From assembly GCF_000332515.2 (NCBI RefSeq), contig NZ_AOGZ02000013.1, positions 186,001-250,000 on the forward strand: a stretch of DNA of 64,000 nucleotides. Direction: 5' to 3'. This stretch comes from Leptospira wolbachii serovar Codice str. CDC (lineage in GTDB: Bacteria; Spirochaetota; Leptospiria; Leptospirales; Leptospiraceae). The notes beneath the pieces are model-generated. The model saw nothing but the letters and a program-made list of their open reading frames with translations. It did not search any database and was not told the origin of the DNA. A program made the translations under genes and the position numbers. Positions 1 to 9,421 of the stretch are shown here, in pieces (within the stretch, counting starts at the first letter, position 1; every line of letters begins with the position of its first letter).

Positions 1-321
1 GATGGGTATTATGACAATAATAACTATGTAAGTGGTAGTAAGGCAACTGGTGAAACTGCCTCTACCGAAGATTATTTCAATACACAAGCCTATAACCCAA
101 CCAAACCGAAGTTAGGTAATTTGGTGGCAACGGAAGTGAACTTTATTTATATCATCACACCCTTTGAAAATGTTTCTTTCTGGTTTGGAGCCACTGTAAT
201 TCGTGCGGGAGATGCCATTAGGAATCAAAAAAACAATCCCAATGAGCCAGACCCACTCCATAGGTATGACTTGAGTCCTACTGCCACAATGGCGACATTC
301 CAAACGGTGTTTGCAATTTAG
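1..321 (+). CDS. Outer-membrane porin, alginate-export-like (C-terminal part only)
   Basis: The reading frame is open from the first base and stops at 321, so only about 106 C-terminal residues are in the window. They align without gaps to the end of the protein at 48449-50272, with roughly three quarters of residues identical, including the stretches NFIYI, TPFENVSFWFGA and AIRNQKNNP. The protein is therefore a paralogue of that predicted beta-barrel. The strands alternate aromatic and polar residues, as in outer-membrane barrels. The function (passive uptake or export of a solute) is family inference only. It is convergent with the chemoreceptor that ends at 331, with only 9 bases between the stops. 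Confidence 0.75.
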   Translation, partial: DGYYDNNNYVSGSKATGETASTEDYFNTQAYNPTKPKLGNLVATEVNFIYIITPFENVSFWFGATVIRAGDAIRNQKNNPNEPDPLHRYDLSPTATMATFQTVFAI

Positions 322-330
322 TGAAAGACT

Positions 331-2403
331 TTACTTCAACTTAAACCTTTCTACCTGTGTAGAAAGGTAGGATGCTTGAGAGGCAATTTCCCCAGCAACA
401 ATTGTCAATTGATCGGATCCCGTGGCAACATCTTGGGTTCCATTGGAAATACTAATGATTGTTTTGGAAATTTCCTCGGTAGCTCTTTTTTGTTCAAACA
501 CTGCATCTTCAATTTGTAAGTTTAAGTTGGTTAGTAGATTAGAATTCCCTGCAATATCCTTGGCATTATTTTCTTGCAACAATACCGAACCAAGCACTCT
601 CATTGCGGAGGTTTCAAATTCTTTCACTCGACTATTGAGTAGATTCAAAACTTCTGCGGCTTCGGTTACTTTTTTGTTTCCATTTTCCACGGCAGAGTTT
701 GTTGAAATCACTAGATCCCCAATCTCTTTTACAGAAGCACCCGTTTGTAAGGCAAGTTTTCCAATCTCTTCCGCAACCACGGCAAATCCGCGCCCGGCAT
801 CTCCGGCTCTTGCCGCTTCAATGGCAGCATTCAAAGCCAATAGATTTGTTTTTTCAGAAATTTCTGTAATGATATCTAAAACTTCACTAATTCGTTCTGC
901 TTTTTCACCAATGTCTTCCATGGCACGAGTGGATTCATTCATTGCGGTTTCACCGACAACTGCATGTTCTCTGGATTCCGATGCAAATTTTGCAAGGTAT
1001 TCCATTTCCTTATTAATGTTTTGAACTTCTTCTTGTAGAGTTAATACTGATTTATCGATTTCTTTCATTTTTACAACAGCTTCCTCCATCGACTTACCGA
1101 CATTATCTGCCGATGCGGACAACTCTTCCACAGCAGCGGAAGACTCTTCTGCAGCAGATGCTTGGGTCTGAGAGGTATCTGATAGATTCTGAGAGGTAGA
1201 TGCCATTTTATTGGATTGATTTCCCAATTTCTCCACTGTTTGTTTGATATCCCCAATAATGGAGACTAAACTATTTTTCATTCGATTCATAGAATGTAAC
1301 AAACTGCCAATTTCATCCTGATTGATTTCTTCAGCGTTAATCGCTAAGTTTCCATTGGCGATTTCAGAAGAGAAATCCATGGCTTTTTGTAACCGAACAC
1401 TGATTTGTTTTTTAAAAACAAAATTAAGAAAAAACAAAACTACTACCAAAATGATGATAGAAATCAAAGTAGAACTAAAAATAACCTGGGTAATCTGATT
1501 TCTAAAAATTGAATCGGGGATGCTGACTTGAAGTGCCCAAAATTGTGGATCTTTTCCAATATGAAATGGAGAAAAATAATGAGTGTACCCATCACTTTGA
1601 ATCGTAAACATTTTACCAAGTTTAAGATTTTCTAAATAAGTTTTTAAATGTTCTGGATTTTCAATTTTTTTACCAAGTTTGGTTTGGTCCTGACCATACA
1701 TCACATAAATCCCTTTATCGGATAAAAATGCAATATGGCCCTGACCACGGAAAGGTCGACTATCTCCAATTTTCTCTTGCAACGTACCGACATCTAAATC
1801 AATTCCCGCAGCACCTTTAAATTTACCTTTAGGATAAATCGGAACAACAAGTGAGATCATCTGGATTTTTTTCCCACCTGCTAAATATTCATAGGGACCA
1901 AATACTTTTGCTTTATTTGTTTTTTTTACCTGGAGATAATAATCCCCTGCTCCATTTGGATTGTCATAGTCAACAAGATGTTCTAAGTTGATTTTACCAT
2001 CTGCTGTATGGTGTAAATAAGGAATGAACCTACCCGTTTTATCATGTCCAGGTTTTCCAATGAATGCGGAATCACGGCCCTCATAAGCATTTGGTTCGTA
2101 ACAAAGCCAAATGGCAAAGATATCATCATTACGTTCCAAGATTTCTCTCATACTACTAATCATCGAATCGCGAGGTGGTGATGTATAAAACAAAGCAAAA
2201 CGATATCCTCGAATGACACCCATCATTGCATTTAGGTGTTCTTGGATTTCAAAGGACCATTTTTCAGAAGTGATTTTTGCATTTTCTTCAATTTCAGTTT
2301 TAAGGTCTGTGATTGTTCGGTACATCTGAAAAGATGTTAGAACAACAAACCCTATAAATAAAATTCCTGCAATGGATAAAGAGACCCTTTGTCGTATACT
2401 CAT
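331..2403 (-). CDS. Methyl-accepting chemotaxis protein with Cache sensor
   Basis: Transmembrane chemoreceptor that would signal to CheA/CheW at the inner membrane. From the chosen ATG at 2403 (690 aa) there is a TM helix at about 8-29, a periplasmic double-Cache-type sensor at about 40-310, a second TM at about 325-350, a HAMP-like linker, and a long methylation/signalling helical hairpin. The conserved hairpin tip is clear ([18 protein letters not shown], then [11 protein letters not shown]). An upstream in-frame start at 2508 would add 35 residues before the first TM; the 2403 start places positive residues directly before the TM and is preferred. No C-terminal CheR/CheB-binding pentapeptide is seen. 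The ligand is unknown. Confidence 0.93.
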   Translation of the reverse strand: MSIRQRVSLSIAGILFIGFVVLTSFQMYRTITDLKTEIEENAKITSEKWSFEIQEHLNAMMGVIRGYRFALFYTSPPRDSMISSMREILERNDDIFAIWLCYEPNAYEGRDSAFIGKPGHDKTGRFIPYLHHTADGKINLEHLVDYDNPNGAGDYYLQVKKTNKAKVFGPYEYLAGGKKIQMISLVVPIYPKGKFKGAAGIDLDVGTLQEKIGDSRPFRGQGHIAFLSDKGIYVMYGQDQTKLGKKIENPEHLKTYLENLKLGKMFTIQSDGYTHYFSPFHIGKDPQFWALQVSIPDSIFRNQITQVIFSSTLISIIILVVVLFFLNFVFKKQISVRLQKAMDFSSEIANGNLAINAEEINQDEIGSLLHSMNRMKNSLVSIIGDIKQTVEKLGNQSNKMASTSQNLSDTSQTQASAAEESSAAVEELSASADNVGKSMEEAVVKMKEIDKSVLTLQEEVQNINKEMEYLAKFASESREHAVVGETAMNESTRAMEDIGEKAERISEVLDIITEISEKTNLLALNAAIEAARAGDAGRGFAVVAEEIGKLALQTGASVKEIGDLVISTNSAVENGNKKVTEAAEVLNLLNSRVKEFETSAMRVLGSVLLQENNAKDIAGNSNLLTNLNLQIEDAVFEQKRATEEISKTIISISNGTQDVATGSDQLTIVAGEIASQASYLSTQVERFKLK
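345..368. terminator. Hairpin at convergent porin/chemoreceptor ends
   Basis: Perfect 10-bp stem (ACCTTTCTAC / GTAGAAAGGT) with a 4-base loop, lying over the last codons of the chemoreceptor and just after the porin stop. There is no clear T-run on either strand, so a transcription end is possible but not shown. Confidence 0.35.
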
Positions 2404-2581
2404 AAGGATCGATCTTATGTTGTTAAAATTTTTTGTAAATATATTACCGTTTCTTTGGCTTGAATTCTGAACTTCAAATGTGACGGGAAAGCGAATTCCC
2501 GCAAACAACCCTTTGTTTAAGTAGAATTACTAATCTAACTCTGCCAAAAAAACGGTATCCGTATCCGTTATACGATCACTG

Positions 2582-3715
2582 TTACTTTTTAACCTTAGTA
2601 TTCACTTTGAAATTCTTATATTCGACGTATTCAATATCATCGACGGACAACTGGAATACACCTTTCGTGGAATGGATAATGAATATATCACCTAACTGAG
2701 CAACTACGGCACCAGAAAGCACATCCCCGTTGGATTTGTGTATTGTTTCCAAAACACTATAATGGCTATGAATTTCTTCCTCGTTGTCCAAACCTGTTTT
2801 TTCTGCCTCAGCAGCAATTTTATTCAATGCTTCTGACCGTTTTTCTTCATGTTCTTTTTCGATCTTAGCCACAGTGGTTTCTGGTCCATTGGAGTTTTGA
2901 GATCCTATTTGTTTTTGGACTGTTTCTTGAGCGATAGAGACAAGGGTCTCTGCTTCCGCTTTTTCTTGAGGAGAAACAACACTCTCTGTTTTGGAAAGTC
3001 CACTATCAAAATCGGTGAATCCAGCCAATTGTTCGTTTGTGAGAGCATTGGCAGCAACCTTAGCATTGATCAGATAGACAAGTTCATTTAAATTAGGGTT
3101 TACTTCTAATCGTTCGCCTGGCTCCAAAACCACTTCGTTTTCTTCTAATGTTTTCACCAAACGATTGTAATTTTCGATAGAAAGCCCTTCATTAATTTCA
3201 ATTAACTTGGGGGAAGTTTTAAACGCAACAGACACGGCCCCTTCATATACCTTTACCTTAGGCACAGATCCTTTTTCTAATTCAAAGGAAAACACAGTAC
3301 CGCGAACACCCGCTACCATGGTAGGAGAAGTCACAGAGAGGTTTTGTCCCGACTTTAATTTGACCGATTTAACCAGAAGGTTCCCCGTCCACAGATGAAT
3401 GTCGGTATTCAGTCGGCTTTCCCCCGCAATGTCACGAAATAAAACATCTGAATTGTCTTTGATGCGGATCACTTCTCCTCGATAGGTTTGTAAATCCACT
3501 CTACCTAATTTTGTGACAACTCGGTCTCCCGGCCGTACAACATCCCCAAGTTTTGCTTTCGATTCTTTTCCTTGGGATGTGATAGTAATGTTACCTTGTA
3601 AAAAAGTGATTACGGCGCCAGCCGTCTGGTCTTTCGTTTGATTGGAACCGAACTGCAATCGATTGCATTGAAATGAGAAAAGGACGAGAGCGAAGAGAGT
3701 GATTATAGTTTTCAT
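2582..3715 (-). CDS. FecR-domain lipoprotein
   Basis: From ATG 3715 the protein has a short Lys start, a hydrophobic core and a lipobox-like LFSFQC, so it is probably exported and lipidated on Cys. Residues about 35-140 form a FecR-like beta domain (gdvV.pGDRVVT..GRVDLQ, later SPTMVAGVRGTVFSF), a fold found in periplasmic signal or matrix proteins. The rest is Glu/Lys-rich helix and a C-terminal segment containing HSTKGVFQLSVDDIEYVEY. A longer frame to 3847 exists but would place 44 residues ahead of the signal peptide, so 3715 is preferred. There is no adjacent sigma factor, so classic FecI/FecR signalling is not implied. Function is otherwise unknown. Confidence 0.85.
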   Translation of the reverse strand: MKTIITLFALVLFSFQCNRLQFGSNQTKDQTAGAVITFLQGNITITSQGKESKAKLGDVVRPGDRVVTKLGRVDLQTYRGEVIRIKDNSDVLFRDIAGESRLNTDIHLWTGNLLVKSVKLKSGQNLSVTSPTMVAGVRGTVFSFELEKGSVPKVKVYEGAVSVAFKTSPKLIEINEGLSIENYNRLVKTLEENEVVLEPGERLEVNPNLNELVYLINAKVAANALTNEQLAGFTDFDSGLSKTESVVSPQEKAEAETLVSIAQETVQKQIGSQNSNGPETTVAKIEKEHEEKRSEALNKIAAEAEKTGLDNEEEIHSHYSVLETIHKSNGDVLSGAVVAQLGDIFIIHSTKGVFQLSVDDIEYVEYKNFKVNTKVKK

Positions 3716-3806
3716 ATTTTTTTCCGATTGAACCTTGTAAAAGAACAAACAATTCAGAATAGGTCCATTTTCAAATTTGTAAAAACAAAATCTAGTTTTT
3801 AGGAAA

Positions 3807-4001
3807 TTAATTCGTTTTTTCGCCTGGCTCCTCAGGAACCGAAACAAGAATGTAGCCGATAACGAACCAATTTAATCCAATAAACAAGAGTTCACCGGCC
3901 CATACGATAACTCGACAACAGGCGACCAAAAACCGAGCCGTGAGCGCAAAGGAGACCGAAATAACAAAAAATACTGAGTAAAAAAGCTGAAATTTATTTC
4001 T
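3807..4001 (-). pseudogene. Possible small two-helix membrane protein without a standard start
   Basis: Between the CLC gene and the FecR gene the minus strand has a 64-codon open frame, bounded by TGA at 4002-4004 and TAA at 3807. It reads as two hydrophobic helices (FFVISVSFALTARFLVA and LLFIGLNWFVIGYILVS) with a charged tail PEEPGEKTN. It has no ATG or GTG, only an internal TTG, and begins a few bases before the CLC stop codon. It could be a coupled small protein, a start-less remnant, or chance. The regular helix pattern and lack of stops are the only support. Confidence 0.25.
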
Positions 4002-5286
4002 TCAATTCGGAAATTTTTTTCCCTACATGAGAAGGGGAACTGAAAAATTTTGCCCTTCCTATCTTTTGTGATCGGTAAATACCACTATGCCCAGAAAAGA
4101 TGTAGGCAAGGAGAGAGGCAAAAAAGAAAAAGATTCCCGGTTCCCAGCCGAACAATTCCATTCCCATAATCGCCGAAGCTAGCGGTGTATTACTGGCACC
4201 CGCAAATACAGAAATAAAACCAATCCCAACAAAAAGTGTTAGGTGAGCTGGATCAAAAAAACCAAAAATATTCCCCAAACTGGCACCAATAAAAAATAGG
4301 GGTGTGACTTCGCCTCCCTTAAAACCAGAACCAATTGTAATGGCAGTGAGGAGTAACTTAAAAAGAAACGATTCCCATGGCAAAGATTCAACAAAAGCAG
4401 TTTGAATTGTCGGAAGTCCTAAACCAAAATAAGTAGGACTTAGGCCAATACTGAATAAGACAACGAGTATAATCCCACCAAAAAATGGTCGTAAAGGAGG
4501 ATATTCGATCCATACAGCAATCAATTCAGATAGTGTATGGACAGACCCACTAAAGAACCTAGCTACCCATCCAGAAAGGATTCCAATAACCACCAAACAA
4601 ATGATAGTAGTGCTAGTAACATCCAATAGGATTTTTGGATAATGTGAATGACTGACTCCCCAAAATAAACAAACCAAATGAGAAAGATAAGCTGTTATTA
4701 AAGTGGGAAGAATTAATTTCCAACGGTAAGTTCCAATCCGAATTACCTCAATAGAAAAAATCGCGGCAGCAAAGGGAGTTCCAAATACCGATGCAAATCC
4801 AGCACTCATTCCTAGTATAATCAGTGTTTGTTGTTCCTTATGACTTAAAGGGAACAAACGGACAAACTGGTGGGCGATCGATCCACCCATTTGGACGGCC
4901 GTCCCTTCCCTTCCCGCTGATCCACCAAAAAGATGGGTAACGAGTGTTCCCAAAAAAACAAAGGGAGTCATTCGTATCGGAATGATAGAGGTGGGAGAAT
5001 GGATCTCCTCTATGAGTAAATTATTTCCTTTATGAACTTGCTTTCCATAATGAAAATAGAACCATCCAATCGCAAATCCGGCGAGAGGAAGGAAATAAAT
5101 AAACCATGGTTTTGATTCCCGAATCTCTGTAACTTTTTCTAGTGCCACTAAAAAAAGCGCAGAGGCAGATCCAACTAAAAGAGCGATTGAGGCAATGATG
5201 CTGAACCATTTCCCAAAAAAACGTAGGTGGAAACTTCCCAAAGAATCGAATTCTATTTCCTTGTTTAGTGAGCTCTCTTCCGTCAT
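3994..5286 (-). CDS. CLC-family anion channel/antiporter, fluoride-type
   Basis: Polytopic inner-membrane protein of 430 aa with about ten or more TM segments and the CLC signature loops: GNNLLIEEI near residue 88, SAGREGTAVQMGG (GREGT in place of GREGP, carrying the gating Glu) and GFKGGEVTPLFFIGA in place of GxFxP. GREGT and the extra Glu in GGEVTP are features I associate with CLC-F fluoride/proton antiporters rather than chloride channels, so fluoride export is a reasonable inference. A good ribosome site (AAAGG) lies a few bases before ATG 5286. No fluoride riboswitch was recognised in the 112-bp gap to the divergent ArsR gene. Confidence 0.85.
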   Translation of the reverse strand: MTEESSLNKEIEFDSLGSFHLRFFGKWFSIIASIALLVGSASALFLVALEKVTEIRESKPWFIYFLPLAGFAIGWFYFHYGKQVHKGNNLLIEEIHSPTSIIPIRMTPFVFLGTLVTHLFGGSAGREGTAVQMGGSIAHQFVRLFPLSHKEQQTLIILGMSAGFASVFGTPFAAAIFSIEVIRIGTYRWKLILPTLITAYLSHLVCLFWGVSHSHYPKILLDVTSTTIICLVVIGILSGWVARFFSGSVHTLSELIAVWIEYPPLRPFFGGIILVVLFSIGLSPTYFGLGLPTIQTAFVESLPWESFLFKLLLTAITIGSGFKGGEVTPLFFIGASLGNIFGFFDPAHLTLFVGIGFISVFAGASNTPLASAIMGMELFGWEPGIFFFFASLLAYIFSGHSGIYRSQKIGRAKFFSSPSHVGKKISELKK

Positions 5287-5350
5287 CTACCTTTCCATCA
5301 AATGAAATTGATTCTTCCTCGAAAACTAACTTTTGGAAACTTTAAAAAAT

Positions 5351-5366
5351 CAATACTTAGGTATTG
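5351..5366. promoter_or_regulatory. Palindrome, candidate ArsR operator
   Basis: CAATAC-TTAG-GTATTG, perfect 6-bp arms around 4 bases. It overlaps the -35 box (5364-5369) of the ArsR promoter and lies between the divergent CLC and ArsR genes. A further TTAGTATT follows at 5370-5377. The placement suggests autorepression by the ArsR-type regulator. Confidence 0.55.
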
Positions 5367-5392
5367 ACCTTAGTATTAAAATCTGATAAAAT
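5364..5392 (+). promoter_or_regulatory. Sigma70-type promoter of arsR-SRPBCC, apparently leaderless
   Basis: TTGACC at 5364-5369, a 17-base spacer and TAAAAT at 5387-5392. Six bases later is the ATG of the regulator at 5399, so the expected transcription start coincides with the start codon, and no Shine-Dalgarno sequence is seen. Confidence 0.6.
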
Positions 5393-5398
5393 GCCAAT

Positions 5399-5737
5399 AT
5401 GGTCAAAAAAACCTACAATATTGATGTCGTTTTACAGGCACTCTCCGATCCAACGAGACGCCAAGTCATCGAACGACTCGGTATGGGTCCCGCAAGTGTT
5501 AGCGATTTGGCTGCACCCTTTTCCATGGCAATGCCTTCCTTTATGCAACATTTAGATATTTTGGAATCTGCTCAACTGATCTATACAGAAAAGGTGGGAA
5601 GGGTACGAATCTGTTATCTAAATCAAAATCCATTTTCAGTCATGGAATCTTGGCTACAGGTTCAAAAGTCATTATGGGAAACAAGATTGAACCAATTGGA
5701 CTCATTCTTATTAAAAACAAAGGGGAAAAAAATATGA
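5399..5737 (+). CDS. ArsR-family transcriptional regulator
   Basis: 112-aa winged-helix repressor. The N-terminus (ALSDPTRRQVIERLGMG) and the recognition region (SVSDLAAPFSMAMPSFMQHL) match the ArsR subfamily that is regularly paired with SRPBCC proteins; no metal-binding Cys cluster is present. ATG 5399 gives the usual family N-terminus, so this start is trusted although no ribosome site precedes it. The stop overlaps the start of the next gene (ATGA), showing translational coupling. It probably represses its own operon through the palindrome at 5351. Confidence 0.9.
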   Translation: MVKKTYNIDVVLQALSDPTRRQVIERLGMGPASVSDLAAPFSMAMPSFMQHLDILESAQLIYTEKVGRVRICYLNQNPFSVMESWLQVQKSLWETRLNQLDSFLLKTKGKKI

Positions 5738-6222
5738 GTAACGAATCGAAAGAAACATTCAATCCCGAATTGGACTTGGTGCTCGAGAGAATTGTCGAAG
5801 TACCAGTAGAATTGGTTTGGAATGCGTGGACAAAGCCAGAACAATTAATGCACTGGTTTACGCCAGCACCTTGGAAAACCATAGATTGTAGAATCAATTT
5901 ACAACCCGGTGGAGAGTTTTACACAATGATGGAATCACCAGAAGGAAAACACTTCCCGAATAACGGGTGTTTTCTAGAGATTGTTCCTTTAAAAAAACTT
6001 GTTTTTACAGATAGTTTACTTCCTGGTTATAGGCCATCGGGAAGTAGTTTTATGACTGCCTTTGTCACAATGGAAAGTTTGGGTAATGCGACCAAATATA
6101 AGGCTGTAGCAAAACACAAAGATCCTGAAACAAAAAAACAACATGAAGATATGGGTTTTATGGATGGTTGGGGCACTGCCCTAGACCAACTAGTAGCTTA
6201 TACAAAAACCTTGCCAAGATAA
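5734..6222 (+). CDS. SRPBCC (AHSA1/START-like) domain protein
   Basis: 162-aa cytosolic protein with the START/Bet v1-type fold. Family hallmarks are the N-terminal VLERIVEVPVELVWNAWT, the PEQLMHWFTP segment, WKTIDCRINLQPGGEF and the C-terminal helix with DGWGTALDQL. ATG 5734 is chosen because it gives the ATGA overlap with the regulator and follows AGGGG. An upstream in-frame ATG at 5650 lies inside the regulator and is rejected. The ligand is unknown; such proteins bind small hydrophobic molecules and usually respond to the paired ArsR regulator. Confidence 0.88.
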   Translation: MSNESKETFNPELDLVLERIVEVPVELVWNAWTKPEQLMHWFTPAPWKTIDCRINLQPGGEFYTMMESPEGKHFPNNGCFLEIVPLKKLVFTDSLLPGYRPSGSSFMTAFVTMESLGNATKYKAVAKHKDPETKKQHEDMGFMDGWGTALDQLVAYTKTLPR

Positions 6223-6251
6223 TTAGCAACCAAACAAAGGTTCGTTGCTAA
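6223..6251. terminator. Hairpin between convergent genes
   Basis: TTAGCAAC at 6223-6230 pairs perfectly with GTTGCTAA at 6244-6251, directly after the SRPBCC stop and touching the acyltransferase stop. It may serve both strands; T-runs are weak. Confidence 0.4.
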
Positions 6252-7027
6252 ACGGGGACAGCGGACCTTTCTATGGCTTCAATTTCCCTCTTTTTGTCTT
6301 TCATAAGAGTTTCTGCAGCTGCTAAATAGGTTTCAAATGTTGAATAGTCTTTTGCTTTGATGGATCCACAAAAATGGAAATATACAGTTTTTGATTTTTT
6401 TAAATGGGAATATTCTTCAAGATCAGAATAACCCATCATCCCACTCACAACAAAAACATCTAAATCCACGTTGAATTTATAAGCAATTTTCATAACCCCT
6501 GTTTGAAAGGGTTTAACTTCTTCAGTAAAAGTTCTCTCACCTTCAGGATATAAAAAAATAGACCTTGTTTTTAAAACCTTCAGCACATCTGTTTTGAAGT
6601 TTCTAAAATTTGGTTTTTTTTCAGAATAAATAACGGCTTCCACAATAGTTTTGTGCATCATCAAGGGAATGATTTTATATCTTTGGATGATGTCCCCACC
6701 TAAATAAGATAATTTTACATTCTTAGAATTTGACAAGTAAGGAAGTGCAACAATGAGGGGAACTTCCATTGCATTTGTATGATTACAAATTAAAAAACGA
6801 TTATTGCCATTGGGATCCCAATTTCCCTGTTCAAAATGTAACGTTCGACCAGTGAGTAGGAAAAAAGAACGATACCAAAAATATCCAAGATAATTGTTGA
6901 TACGATTGGACCATTTATCGAGGCCCGTAATTTTAAAAATGTAAGAGAATGATAATCCGATAGGAAAGAGAATTACGAAAATAGGAATTGCATAACATAA
7001 TACAACATAAAGTTGGAGTTGGCCCAT
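6248..7027 (-). CDS. PlsC-like 1-acylglycerol-3-phosphate acyltransferase family protein
   Basis: 259-aa membrane-associated acyltransferase with an N-terminal TM helix (about 8-30). The LPLAT motifs are recognisable: motif I is NHTNAMEVP at about 83, where the usual HX4D reads HX4E, and motif III is YPEGERTF at about 161 (the FPEGTRS equivalent). It would transfer acyl chains to lysophospholipids or related acceptors in the inner membrane. The Asp-to-Glu change in the catalytic motif is seen directly; whether activity or acceptor is changed cannot be told. It stands alone, convergent with the SRPBCC gene. Confidence 0.8.
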   Translation of the reverse strand: MGQLQLYVVLCYAIPIFVILFPIGLSFSYIFKITGLDKWSNRINNYLGYFWYRSFFLLTGRTLHFEQGNWDPNGNNRFLICNHTNAMEVPLIVALPYLSNSKNVKLSYLGGDIIQRYKIIPLMMHKTIVEAVIYSEKKPNFRNFKTDVLKVLKTRSIFLYPEGERTFTEEVKPFQTGVMKIAYKFNVDLDVFVVSGMMGYSDLEEYSHLKKSKTVYFHFCGSIKAKDYSTFETYLAAAETLMKDKKREIEAIERSAVPV

Positions 7028-7119
7028 GTGAGAATAGGAACCGACTCCCGAGTCCGGTAAAGAAGAATTCTAAAGACCTGTCTCAAAATCTAAATATTTT
7101 TAATATACCTTAGAATGGA

Positions 7120-9279
7120 TCAAATAGTCAGTTCTAAAAGAAACTTAGTTGATGGATTTCTAACGATGCTAATTTTACCTTCGATTTGATCCGTAAGCAT
7201 ACCGATCAATTGCAGACCAAATCCCGGAGAATGTTCTAAAGAAACGGATTCTGGAATTCCCACTCCATTGTCAGAGTATTCTAAATACAGTTTTTTTCCT
7301 TCTCGAAAGATTCTTAAACCAATCTCTGCACTTGTGGTTTCGTTAAAGGCATGTTTCATTGAATTGGTGATGAGTTCGTTCAGAATGATTCCCAAAGAAG
7401 AAAGGAGTTTTGCATTTAACTCAATTGGTTCTTCGAGGATGTCCATCTTCACTTCTACATTTTTAGGAAAAATACTGACGATCTCATTAAAGATATCCGG
7501 GAAATAATCTTGTAAAGACACAGTATTATCTGTTTCGGAATGATAGAGTTTATCATACAAAACAATCATACTTTTTACACGTCCGGCAGCCTCGTAAAGA
7601 ATGGTCTGAATAGAAGTATCGGCTTGGGATCTTGCCTGAAGAGTTAACAAAGTAAAGATGGAACTCATATTGTTTTTTACACGATGGTGGATTTCTTTGA
7701 GTATATTTTCCTTTTCATGTAATAACTTCTGAATTTTGGATTCAGAAAGATTGCGAACACTTACATCTCGTAAAATCACAGTATATAGTTTTTCACCTTT
7801 TACAGAAATCTGAGAAATGGATGCTTCGATTGGAAACTCTTCTCCGTTAGCACGAAGACCACGGATCTCACCCAGAGCACCCATGGCTCTTCGACTCACG
7901 CCAGTTTTTGAAAAGGAATCTATATGGCTGTCATGTTGGCTACGGAAATCCATAGGGATCAAACGATCCAAACCTTGACCGATGATGTCCGTAGATTCAT
8001 AGCCAAACATTTTTTCAGCAGCGCCATTAAAGAGAATAATTTTTTTAGATTGGTCAACGCTTATGATGGCATCCATTGCTGATTCAATGATTTGTGTGAG
8101 TTTAGCCTCGGATTCACGTATACGATTCATAGCGTTCAAACGTTCAGATATATCTCTGCCGACCGTAATATAACCAATAGGTAAATCACTTTCATCATTC
8201 AAAAGTACTTGGTTGATTTCGATATTACGAATACTTCCATCTTTTGCAAACTTAACCACTTCACCAATAAAGCTACCTTCCAAATTTACTTTTTCAATTA
8301 CTTGATCGCTAGTTAGTTGCAGATAGTCTGTTTTTAGGACATCCATAACGGATCTCCCAATCACTTCTTCAGCTTTCCAGATATAAATCTTTTCTGCAGC
8401 TTTATTCCAATAGTTGATTTTATGATTAAAATCCGTTCCGATTACAGCATCCAATACATTATTTAACATATTGGCTTGTTTGGCAATTTGACTTTGGACA
8501 TTGTATTCTGCTGTAATATCTCGAAAGACTAGCACAACTCCTTTTGTATCTCCATTTAGATCTTTGATGGGAGATCCTGAATCAGAAATTTGGTATTCGG
8601 CTCCATCCTTAGCAAGAAGGACTGTATGATTGGCAAGACCTACAATAGAATTGGTTCGCAGTACTATATCTACTGGATTTTCTACCATACTACGAGTTTT
8701 TACATTCACAATTCTGAATACTTCGCTTATGGTAAGTCCAACCGCTTCGTCATGTGTCCAACCAGTTAGTTTTTCTGCAATTGGATTCATTCGAATGACC
8801 TTGCCATCACTATCAGTGGCAATAACACCATCGCCTATCGAATGCAATACGGTTTCTAGATGTTCTTTTTTACTTTTAGTTAGTTCGTTTGCTTCAAAAA
8901 GTTTGAATGCCATTTTGATAGACGCATCAAGTACCGTAAACCCAGAGTTTTTTACTACATATCCATAGGATGTGATTGTTTCTGTTTTTTTTACGATTTC
9001 TCTTTCTGTATGGGAAGAGAGGAATACTACGGGAATTTCTCTGTGGTTTAGTATTTCTGTAGCCGTTTGAGTTCCATCCAATCCTCGCCCGAGATCAATG
9101 TCCATAAGAATCAGGTCGAATGGTTTATCTTCAATAATAATCAGTTGGATTGCGTTTTCACCATTGCTAACATGGGTTACAATATACCCCCCTTGCTCTA
9201 ATTGGTTTTTCTCAAACATTGCAAGCAAGGCTTCATCTTCAACTAGCAAAATGGATTTATCAGCGACTAAAGTCATCAA
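7120..9279 (-). CDS. Response-regulator/PAS/HisKA_2 sensor kinase
   Basis: Soluble 719-aa multidomain signalling protein with no TM segment. Domains in order: receiver at about 8-125 (LLVEDEALL, then LILMDIDLG with the phospho-Asp); three PAS domains at about 135-255, 262-385 and 390-505 (the last with GRDIS and GYESTDIIGQGLDRLIP); a HisKA_2-type dimerisation/phospho-acceptor region with KEIHHRVKNNMSSIFTLL; and a C-terminal HATPase (ELITNSMKHAF, SDNGVGIPE). This architecture autophosphorylates on His and can be controlled through its own receiver. The partner regulator is not adjacent. ATG 9279 or the next ATG 9276 may be used. Confidence 0.9.
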   Translation of the reverse strand: MMTLVADKSILLVEDEALLAMFEKNQLEQGGYIVTHVSNGENAIQLIIIEDKPFDLILMDIDLGRGLDGTQTATEILNHREIPVVFLSSHTEREIVKKTETITSYGYVVKNSGFTVLDASIKMAFKLFEANELTKSKKEHLETVLHSIGDGVIATDSDGKVIRMNPIAEKLTGWTHDEAVGLTISEVFRIVNVKTRSMVENPVDIVLRTNSIVGLANHTVLLAKDGAEYQISDSGSPIKDLNGDTKGVVLVFRDITAEYNVQSQIAKQANMLNNVLDAVIGTDFNHKINYWNKAAEKIYIWKAEEVIGRSVMDVLKTDYLQLTSDQVIEKVNLEGSFIGEVVKFAKDGSIRNIEINQVLLNDESDLPIGYITVGRDISERLNAMNRIRESEAKLTQIIESAMDAIISVDQSKKIILFNGAAEKMFGYESTDIIGQGLDRLIPMDFRSQHDSHIDSFSKTGVSRRAMGALGEIRGLRANGEEFPIEASISQISVKGEKLYTVILRDVSVRNLSESKIQKLLHEKENILKEIHHRVKNNMSSIFTLLTLQARSQADTSIQTILYEAAGRVKSMIVLYDKLYHSETDNTVSLQDYFPDIFNEIVSIFPKNVEVKMDILEEPIELNAKLLSSLGIILNELITNSMKHAFNETTSAEIGLRIFREGKKLYLEYSDNGVGIPESVSLEHSPGFGLQLIGMLTDQIEGKISIVRNPSTKFLLELTI

Positions 9280-9421
9280 ACATCCTTTGAGAACTCCGTG
9301 ACAAAGGATATCAGGAATTCACAGACTACAAATCATTACAAAAAGGAAATTTAATTCAATCAAATATTTAGAAATTTTCTAATATTAAAATCTACTTTTT
9401 TCTCCTTTGCGCAAATCCTTG

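Noticed and set aside
422..1024. 200-codon open frame opposite the chemoreceptor signalling domain
   Set aside because: Antisense shadow of a clearly coding region; low-complexity Ser/Phe/Ala composition and no family motif.
5287..5398. Fluoride riboswitch upstream of the CLC gene
   Set aside because: The conserved pseudoknot segments of the crcB motif could not be found on the minus strand.
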